11,916 bases of DNA from positions 1 to 11,916 of the forward strand of contig CAZLBV010000159.1 of NCBI GenBank assembly GCA_964557845.1, in the 5' to 3' direction. Of the stretch, positions 1 through 5,236 are shown piece after piece. The translations under genes were made by a program, and so were the position numbers. The notes beneath the pieces were generated by a model, which searched no databases, was not told the origin of the DNA, and worked only from the letters and a program-made list of their open reading frames with translations. This DNA comes from CAZLBV01 sp964557845. Lineage in GTDB: Bacteria > Acidobacteriota > Aminicenantia > Aminicenantales > Aminicenantaceae. The first letter of the stretch is position 1; each line of letters begins with the position of its first letter.

Positions 1-648
1 ACCACCAGCCGGTATAATAGGGATGGTCTGTTCTTGTTTTTCTTCATATATTTTTATCTCTTGGAGAACCTCCGGAACAAGCTTTTGCAATGAATATTCA
101 GGATCGTCAATATTTTCAGGCTTGAACCCCAGATGACCGCCCGCCTTGGGACCCTCGACCACAATCGCATCAGGAAGACGATTATATCTTTCCGACCATT
201 TACGGCAAATAATATTAGCTGCTCTACCGGAAGATACGATAGGAACCAACTTTGTCCATTTATTACCCTTTAAAAACTCAGGAAGATTAAGAGGAAGGCC
301 AGCTCCTGAAAAAATTATGTCGATTTTTTCCTCCACCGCAGTTCTTACCATATCAGCGAAATTTGACAGCGCAACCATTATATTCACACCCAGAATTCCC
401 TTGGTCATTTCTCTGGCTTTCCTTATTTCTTTTTTTAAGGCTCTTATATTGGCATCCAGATAATTTGAAAAGAAATCAGGTTCAATCCACCCTATCCCTG
501 CTGTAGCAATAACACCAATACCACCCTCATTTGCAACAGCAGAGGCCAACCTTGACAGAGAGATTCCTACACCCATACCCCCTTGAACGATCGGGACTTT
601 AGCTTTTATTCCTCCGATTATTAATTCTTTGATGTTTTTTGCGTCCAT
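1..648 (-). CDS. Nitronate monooxygenase / 2-nitropropane dioxygenase-like flavoprotein, C-terminus cut by window edge
   Basis: The 216 codons visible run without a stop from an ATG at 648 to the window edge, so the C-terminal part is missing. Proteins of this TIM-barrel family bind FMN and oxidise alkyl nitronates; FabK-type enoyl-ACP reductases are close relatives. The N-terminus has the glycine-rich stretch VQGGMGVGIS (residues 21-30) followed by LASAVANEGGIGVIA, the usual first FMN-contacting region. VEGPKAGGHLGF (164-175) contains the conserved histidine (H172) at the position of the family's catalytic base. IPIIPAGG (209-216) is the start of the phosphate-binding strand. A GGGAGA ribosome-binding site lies just upstream of the ATG, which supports this start. 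It follows the RRM gene on the same strand after 245 bases, so co-transcription is uncertain. The substrate cannot be read from the sequence. The family call is strong; nitronate oxidation itself is inferred. Confidence 0.88.
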   Translation of the reverse strand, partial: MDAKNIKELIIGGIKAKVPIVQGGMGVGISLSRLASAVANEGGIGVIATAGIGWIEPDFFSNYLDANIRALKKEIRKAREMTKGILGVNIMVALSNFADMVRTAVEEKIDIIFSGAGLPLNLPEFLKGNKWTKLVPIVSSGRAANIICRKWSERYNRLPDAIVVEGPKAGGHLGFKPENIDDPEYSLQKLVPEVLQEIKIYEEKQEQTIPIIPAGG

Positions 649-893
649 GTATATCTCCCATCACCAGATTTTTACTGGATTTACTCACCAAACCTTGGAA
701 CCTACTCTATTGCATCTTTGCTGATCTGTTTTCCCCTTGAGATATCTGAGATCTTGTCGCAGCAGACAGACCTGTATATGTTAAAACAGGACAGGTTAAT
801 CAACCCTAATAATCCAGATAAATGGAATAAATAATGTTTAATATTCAATCAGAGCCAAATATCTCCCCAAAAAACAAAAAAACTTATTTTCCC
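649..893. other. Intergenic region between RRM gene and nitronate monooxygenase gene
   Basis: There is no credible gene here. On the minus strand a T7-G-T6 run (869-882) follows the RRM stop closely, but no hairpin precedes it, so I do not call a terminator. A 6-base inverted repeat, ACCTGT/ACAGGT (770-775 and 791-796), sits about 120 bases before the nitronate monooxygenase start. A weak promoter-like pair overlaps it on the minus strand (TTGATT at 798-803, CATATA at 775-780, 17-base spacer). These are suggestive only. Confidence 0.3.
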
Positions 894-1172
894 TCAGTAT
901 CGATTAAAACCGCCTCCCCCTCTGTTGCCAGAAGAGCGGTCTTGGCGGGGACGTGCCTCATCCACTCTAAGTGTTCGGCCAGTGTAATCTTTTCCATTAA
1001 GGGCTTCTTTCGCTTTCTCAGCTTCGGACGGACTGGATAATTCCACAAATCCAAAACCCTTACCTTCAATAACATTAATTTCTTTGATGTCATAATCAGA
1101 GAATAATTCTTCCAGATCTTCCTTGGTTACAGAATAACTGAAATTTCCAACATAAAGTTTACTTCCTTGCAT
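894..1172 (-). CDS. Small glycine-rich RRM RNA-binding protein
   Basis: This is a 92-residue protein made of one RNA recognition motif plus a short tail. RNP2 is LYVGNF (residues 6-11) and RNP1 is KGFGFVEL (about 38-45), with the aromatic residues that stack on RNA bases in place. The domain ends near residue 74 (TLRVDEA). The tail is Arg/Gly/Ser-rich (RPRQDRSSGNRGGGGFNRY), as in the small bacterial and cyanobacterial Rbp proteins, several of which are cold-inducible. The protein should be cytoplasmic and bind single-stranded RNA; its targets are unknown. The start is set by the RRM beginning almost at once (MQGSKLYVGNF) and by a modest AAGAGAG upstream. The gene stands apart from the Asp-box gene behind it (327 bases), so it probably has its own promoter and a long leader. 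The family call is very firm; its physiological role is inference. Confidence 0.93.
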   Translation of the reverse strand: MQGSKLYVGNFSYSVTKEDLEELFSDYDIKEINVIEGKGFGFVELSSPSEAEKAKEALNGKDYTGRTLRVDEARPRQDRSSGNRGGGGFNRY

Positions 1173-1200
1173 TCGTTTCTCTCTTTGTTAATTTTTTTCA

Positions 1201-1220
1201 CTGCCAAATATTTATGGCAG
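1201..1220 (-). other. Short hairpin in the RRM gene leader
   Basis: CTGCCA and TGGCAG form a perfect 6-base stem around an 8-base AT loop, about 28 bases upstream of the RRM start. On the minus strand it is followed by an A run rather than a T run, so it is not an intrinsic terminator. It could be a leader structure that tunes translation or mRNA stability. Confidence 0.3.
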
Positions 1221-1370
1221 AGAATATTTCTATACTTAATCCAGCAATGATCACATTGTTGGTGTAAGCATGACAAAAAACGAAAAAGGTTAGATAATTA
1301 GGAGGGATTATTATAACTTAAGAGCAGTAATAAATTCTCGTTTAATTAACTTTTTTCCTTTATCTTTTTT

Positions 1371-1399
1371 ATTTTCTCTAAAAAAAAGAAATTTGTCAA
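1371..1399 (-). promoter_or_regulatory. Candidate sigma-70 promoter for the RRM gene
   Basis: The minus strand shows a perfect TTGACA (1394-1399) and, after 17 bases, GAAAAT (1371-1376), which matches four of six positions of TATAAT. The predicted start of transcription is near 1364. The -10 box is weak and the region is AT-rich, so chance matches are likely. A TATAAT also occurs at 1310-1315 on the minus strand, but without a -35 partner. Confidence 0.35.
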
Positions 1400-1445
1400 T
1401 AAAAAGAATAAATTAGGATATTGTTTCCTGAAAAAATTACAACTC

Positions 1446-1469
1446 AATGATAATTAATCGATTATCATT
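1446..1469 (-). terminator. 9-base perfect inverted repeat after the Asp-box gene; weak terminator or operator
   Basis: AATGATAAT and ATTATCATT are exact inverted repeats around a 6-base centre, starting 31 bases after the stop at 1500. A run of six T follows on the minus strand, but 8 bases after the hairpin instead of directly after it. The stem is almost pure A/T. It could be a weak terminator for the four-gene block. The half-sites TGATAAT and ATTATCA also look like Fur-type half-sites, but are 6 bases apart instead of the usual 1. Confidence 0.3.
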
Positions 1470-1499
1470 ACCAACGGCATTTTTTATGAATAGTTCAGG

Positions 1500-4367
1500 T
1501 TAATCTAAAAGCGGATCTTTTCGGACGAAAAGAGGTTTCATCAGGGAATCTCCATTCACCTCCATTATCACTTTATACATACCGGGTTCAGCAGAAATGG
1601 GATTTAATTTCTGGGTTCTCCAGTTAATACCGGCATACTTCTGCCCGCGCTTTTCCAGGGATTCTCTTAATTTTTCATTGATCTCTCTTCTTGTCTCCCA
1701 TTCAGTTGTTTTGATATAGAGGTCATAGAGTTCTTTCTCTTCTTCATTCAGCTCTGGAGGATCGAAAGTAAAATCCCAGATATATCTATTGATGTTGGAT
1801 TGGTCTTTAAGTTCAATTTCTTTTTTCATCTCACCTTTCCAATCCGAAACAGTCAGTTTGGCTTCTTTTGCTTCCTTTCCTAAATAATAATTGATCACAG
1901 CACCCTGAGGAGGATTTTCTCCCTTGAACAAAAACTGCCCCCGGTTGCCGCCCCGGCTGATATTTGCCCATTGTGTGGCTACGCCTTGATCGAACAGATA
2001 AGTGGAAGATGATTGGATCTCTTTGGTCATACATTGAAGAGGGGCAATATCATCGCATATCCAGATCCCCCGTCCGTGGGTTCCGATGATCACATCATTA
2101 TAAAGAGGGTGGATCAAAATATCATGAACGGCGACAGTGGGGAGATTATTCATAAAACGCTCCCAGCTGCTTCCGCCGTTCATAGAAATAAAAAGCCCGA
2201 ACTCAGTACCCAGAAAAAGCAGATCTTTGTTCTTGTGATCCTCACGGATGACATAAGCTACCTGGCCCTCAGGTAAAGTGCTGCCCAGGTCCGACCAGGT
2301 CTTACCGAAATCCTCAGTCTTAAACACCCAGGGTGAAAAGTTATCACTGCGGTGCCCGTCAAAGGTGACATAGCAGGTTTCCTCATTAAAATGAGAGGCT
2401 TCTACCCGGCTGACCCAGTATTTCTCTGGCATTCCATTTATGTTACTCCTGACGTTATTCCAGCTTTTACCGTAATCCTGGGAAACCTGGACATTTCCAT
2501 CATCCGTCCCAACCCAAATAATTCCCGGTTTGAGGGGAGATTCAGAGATCGTGATAATGGTGCAGTGATTCTCGGCGCCGGTGACATCCGGCGTCAATCC
2601 TCCGGTTTTTCTATCTATTTTAACCGGATCATTGGTGCTAAGATCAGGACTTATGATCTCCCAGGATTCACCCCGGTCCATGGTTTTAAACAGAAAATTC
2701 CCTCCAAAAAATACTGTTTTTGGATCATGAGGGGAAATGATGATCGCACTGCTCCAATTGAATCTGAAAGGATTATCTTTGCCCCACCCGGCATCTTCCT
2801 GCATCTTTAATACTTTTTCAGTAACATAGGCATCGTAATTAATGATATTTTCTTTATTGGGTTTGATAAATCTGGATTCTCTGGTCTCTACATCGATCCG
2901 GCTGATATTCCCCTGCTGGCTTTCGTAATAGACCGTGCGCCAGTCAGTGGGATCGACCGGAGTGTAGAATCCATCTCCTCCTCCGATCTTAAACCAGTGA
3001 TCCGTGAGAATGCCCTCACTGTCACGGCTGAGGGAAGGCCCTCCCCAGGAACCATTATCCTGGAGCCCGCCGTAAACATAATAGGGGTCCCGCATATCCA
3101 CACCAATCGCATAAAATTGACTGACGGGAAGATTGTCAAAAAAAAGATAATTTTCGCCGTGATCCTGGGTTAATCCCACTCCGCCGTCGGTTCCAAGATA
3201 AAAACGGTCTTTGTTATTGGGGTCAGACCACAGAGCATGATAATCCCCATGGATGCCGGTGTTTTGCCTTTCCAGAGTCTTCCCTCCATCTTTAGAAATG
3301 AGGAAACTCCCGGTCACTACATACACGATATTATCATCTATCGGATTCAGGTATATGTGGCTGTAATAAAAAGGCCGGTTATTGTAGCGGTTCATATACT
3401 GCCAGGATTCCCCCCCGTCTTCACTACGGTAAATCCCGGTTCCCAGCTTGGTCATATCCTTGTAATCAGGATTTTCAGATCCGTCAGGCAGATTCTCCCG
3501 GGGTTGGAAACCATGCTCAACGAATGCCGTCAGTACGTTCGGTTTGCTTAGGCAAACAGCCAGACCGATTTTTCCTGTGTCTCCTTCGGGAAGACCGTTG
3601 GTCAGTTTGTTCCATGATTCTCCCCCATCAGTTGTTTTAAAAATACCTCCATTGGGCCCGCCGCTGTCGAACCGGTAAGGCCGGCGCAGGCGCTGCCAGA
3701 ACCCGACATAGAGGATATTCTCATTGGTTGGATCCATTATCAGATCAATAGCTCCGGTTTTTCCGTCATCAGGCAGTCCGTTGGTCAATTTTTTCCAGGA
3801 ATTACCACCGTCTGTGGTCTTAAATAAGCCCCTTTCACCGGAATATCCCCACAAATGCCCGCCGGCAGCCGCATAGACGATATCAGGATTCGAAGGATGA
3901 GTAATGATCTTAGATATGGAATGGGTGGATTTAAGACCCATATTGGTGAAGGTTTTCCCTCCGTCTAAAGATTTATAAATCCCATCACCCCAGGCAATGC
4001 TGTTTCTCGTGTTTTTCTCGCCCGTGCCGACCCAGATTATATCCGGATCCTTCTGAAAAAATGCCACATCCCCTATTGAAGCTGCTCCATACTCATCAAA
4101 AATTGGGCTCCAGGTCGTCCCTGCATTGGTCGATTTCCATACTCCCCCTGAAGCCGATCCAACAAGCACAGTAGTAAAATTCTTATCCAGAGCTTCGATA
4201 TCCGAGACACGGCCAGACATATTGGCCGGACCGATATTGCGCCATCTAAATGCTTGTGCAATACCTGATTCACTCGTTTGGGATTGGGTCGGCCCCGTCA
4301 ATAACAAAACCAACAGTAATCCAAACACGATCGAAACAACAAAAAAAGATTTTGCCTGATTTTTCAT
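1500..4367 (-). CDS. Exported Asp-box (BNR / sortilin-Vps10-like) beta-propeller protein
   Basis: This 955-residue protein begins with a signal peptide (K2, K6, then a hydrophobic core at about 8-24, cleavage probably near TQSQ). It carries about ten Asp-boxes of the form S-x-D-G-G-x-[TS]-W, at about residues 79, 133, 184, 245, 315, 358, 562, 629, 684 and 728. This is the repeat of sortilin/Vps10 and BNR propellers, and spacing suggests two propeller halves with a divergent middle (400-560). Residues 820-950 form a beta-rich C-terminal domain ending at YKVIMEVNGDSLMKPLFV, like the FlgD/Ig-type ends of exported proteins. Relatives are often labelled glycosyl hydrolases, but I see no catalytic residues that prove this. 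AAAAGGAGA before the ATG supports the start. It is the last gene of the four-gene block. The end soon after KDPLLD may be short compared with longer relatives. Likely role: periplasmic or surface binding. Confidence 0.85.
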   Translation of the reverse strand: MKNQAKSFFVVSIVFGLLLVLLLTGPTQSQTSESGIAQAFRWRNIGPANMSGRVSDIEALDKNFTTVLVGSASGGVWKSTNAGTTWSPIFDEYGAASIGDVAFFQKDPDIIWVGTGEKNTRNSIAWGDGIYKSLDGGKTFTNMGLKSTHSISKIITHPSNPDIVYAAAGGHLWGYSGERGLFKTTDGGNSWKKLTNGLPDDGKTGAIDLIMDPTNENILYVGFWQRLRRPYRFDSGGPNGGIFKTTDGGESWNKLTNGLPEGDTGKIGLAVCLSKPNVLTAFVEHGFQPRENLPDGSENPDYKDMTKLGTGIYRSEDGGESWQYMNRYNNRPFYYSHIYLNPIDDNIVYVVTGSFLISKDGGKTLERQNTGIHGDYHALWSDPNNKDRFYLGTDGGVGLTQDHGENYLFFDNLPVSQFYAIGVDMRDPYYVYGGLQDNGSWGGPSLSRDSEGILTDHWFKIGGGDGFYTPVDPTDWRTVYYESQQGNISRIDVETRESRFIKPNKENIINYDAYVTEKVLKMQEDAGWGKDNPFRFNWSSAIIISPHDPKTVFFGGNFLFKTMDRGESWEIISPDLSTNDPVKIDRKTGGLTPDVTGAENHCTIITISESPLKPGIIWVGTDDGNVQVSQDYGKSWNNVRSNINGMPEKYWVSRVEASHFNEETCYVTFDGHRSDNFSPWVFKTEDFGKTWSDLGSTLPEGQVAYVIREDHKNKDLLFLGTEFGLFISMNGGSSWERFMNNLPTVAVHDILIHPLYNDVIIGTHGRGIWICDDIAPLQCMTKEIQSSSTYLFDQGVATQWANISRGGNRGQFLFKGENPPQGAVINYYLGKEAKEAKLTVSDWKGEMKKEIELKDQSNINRYIWDFTFDPPELNEEEKELYDLYIKTTEWETRREINEKLRESLEKRGQKYAGINWRTQKLNPISAEPGMYKVIMEVNGDSLMKPLFVRKDPLLD

Positions 4368-4422
4368 AAGTGAAATCTCCTTTTCTATTTATGATTAAAA
4401 ATATCAATCACCATTTATTGGA

Positions 4423-5199
4423 TTAAAATATTAGGTAAATCCCTCCGGAAAAAAAACTTCCCTGAGATAAAAAAGCATCTAAATTCAATCCCAAATATTT
4501 GTGAAATCTAAATTGAACTTGGGTGCCAACTGCAGGAGAGAATAAGACCTCCGGAATATCACCGCTCAATTTCCGCAAATCATCGATACTATTATCAAAG
4601 GCCCCGGAGTAATTGACATCACCGATCAGAGTCTCAAGTTTAATATTTTGGCGGTTTTCCACCTCTCCTTCATAGAAAAAAAGCGTCATCCCTCCATAAA
4701 ACCACCATTTGAAAGCTGGTCCTGAAATAGGGGCCCACCTTCCCAGTAAGGAAAGTGTTCCAGACCGTAGCCCAACTTCTCCATCTGCTTGGACTTCTAA
4801 TTTTGCCAGGTTATAATCTTGAAAATCAACAGTCTGTTCATAAAACATGGTATAAGGAAGGGAAAAATCAATGAGTTCTCCCTTAAGCCCCAGAGAACAT
4901 CTGGTGTTTTTAAAATTATACCAGAAATTTAGAGAGACAAACTGCCCGGACGAAGAAAAATCAATATCTGACTGGATAATGACCTGGATGTACTTTGGAA
5001 GCACTGGATCCACTAATTGTTCCAATCCTTCCTTGACAAGATTTTCACTCTCCTTTTCAAGCAGAGTGGTAAAGGGAGATAATGACCACCGGCCATAAGA
5101 AATCTGGATCTCATACTGTTCTGCCTGAAGGAGAGAGGGCACCATAATTAGAAGTAATGATAAAAAGAAATATAAAATGAATTTCGACATTTTTTCCAT
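4423..5199 (-). CDS. Exported hypothetical protein, probable small outer-membrane beta-barrel
   Basis: I do not recognise the family. The 258-residue product has a classic signal peptide (hydrophobic core about 8-23, likely cleavage after SLLQA at 26). The mature part opens with EIQISYGRWSLSPFTTLLE, followed by a short charged helix (48-62). From about 68 on it is built of alternating polar/hydrophobic segments typical of membrane beta-strands (for example QFVSLNFWYNF 86-96, FKWWFYGGMTLFFYEG 163-178, TQVQFRFHKYLGLNLDAF 226-243). It ends in GGIYLIF, and a terminal phenylalanine is the usual BAM recognition signature of outer-membrane barrels. M1 has no clear ribosome-binding site. M4 (codon at 5188-5190) is preceded by GGAAAAA and may be the true start; both keep the signal peptide. 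It lies 37 bases after the CNNM gene and 55 before the Asp-box gene, so it is probably co-transcribed with them. Confidence 0.72.
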   Translation of the reverse strand: MEKMSKFILYFFLSLLLIMVPSLLQAEQYEIQISYGRWSLSPFTTLLEKESENLVKEGLEQLVDPVLPKYIQVIIQSDIDFSSSGQFVSLNFWYNFKNTRCSLGLKGELIDFSLPYTMFYEQTVDFQDYNLAKLEVQADGEVGLRSGTLSLLGRWAPISGPAFKWWFYGGMTLFFYEGEVENRQNIKLETLIGDVNYSGAFDNSIDDLRKLSGDIPEVLFSPAVGTQVQFRFHKYLGLNLDAFLSQGSFFSGGIYLIF

Positions 5200-5236
5200 C
5201 TTATGTCATGCCCAACATAATGGCAAGATTCTGCTC

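Larger units (their letters stand above)
1173..1499. other. AT-rich gene-free region, probable leader/promoter region of the RRM gene
   Basis: No ORF with a ribosome-binding site was found on either strand in these 327 bases. The stretch is strongly AT-rich with several A or T runs. It holds the promoter candidate at 1371-1399, a short hairpin at 1201-1220 and the 9-base inverted repeat at 1446-1469, each listed separately. If the promoter is right, the RRM mRNA has an untranslated leader of roughly 190 bases. Confidence 0.45.

Noticed and set aside
869..882. T7-G-T6 run just after the RRM stop on the minus strand, as a terminator
   Set aside because: No GC-rich or otherwise stable hairpin precedes it; a T run alone is not enough.
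1500..4367. Calling the Asp-box protein a sialidase or glycoside hydrolase
   Set aside because: Asp-boxes are structural; I could not identify the sialidase arginine triad or an acid/base pair, so only the fold is called.
5201..5220. TTATGT/ACATAA inverted repeat between the CNNM and outer-membrane genes as an operator or terminator
   Set aside because: A 6-base AT-rich stem with an 8-base loop and no T run, in a 37-base gap between tandem genes; likely chance.
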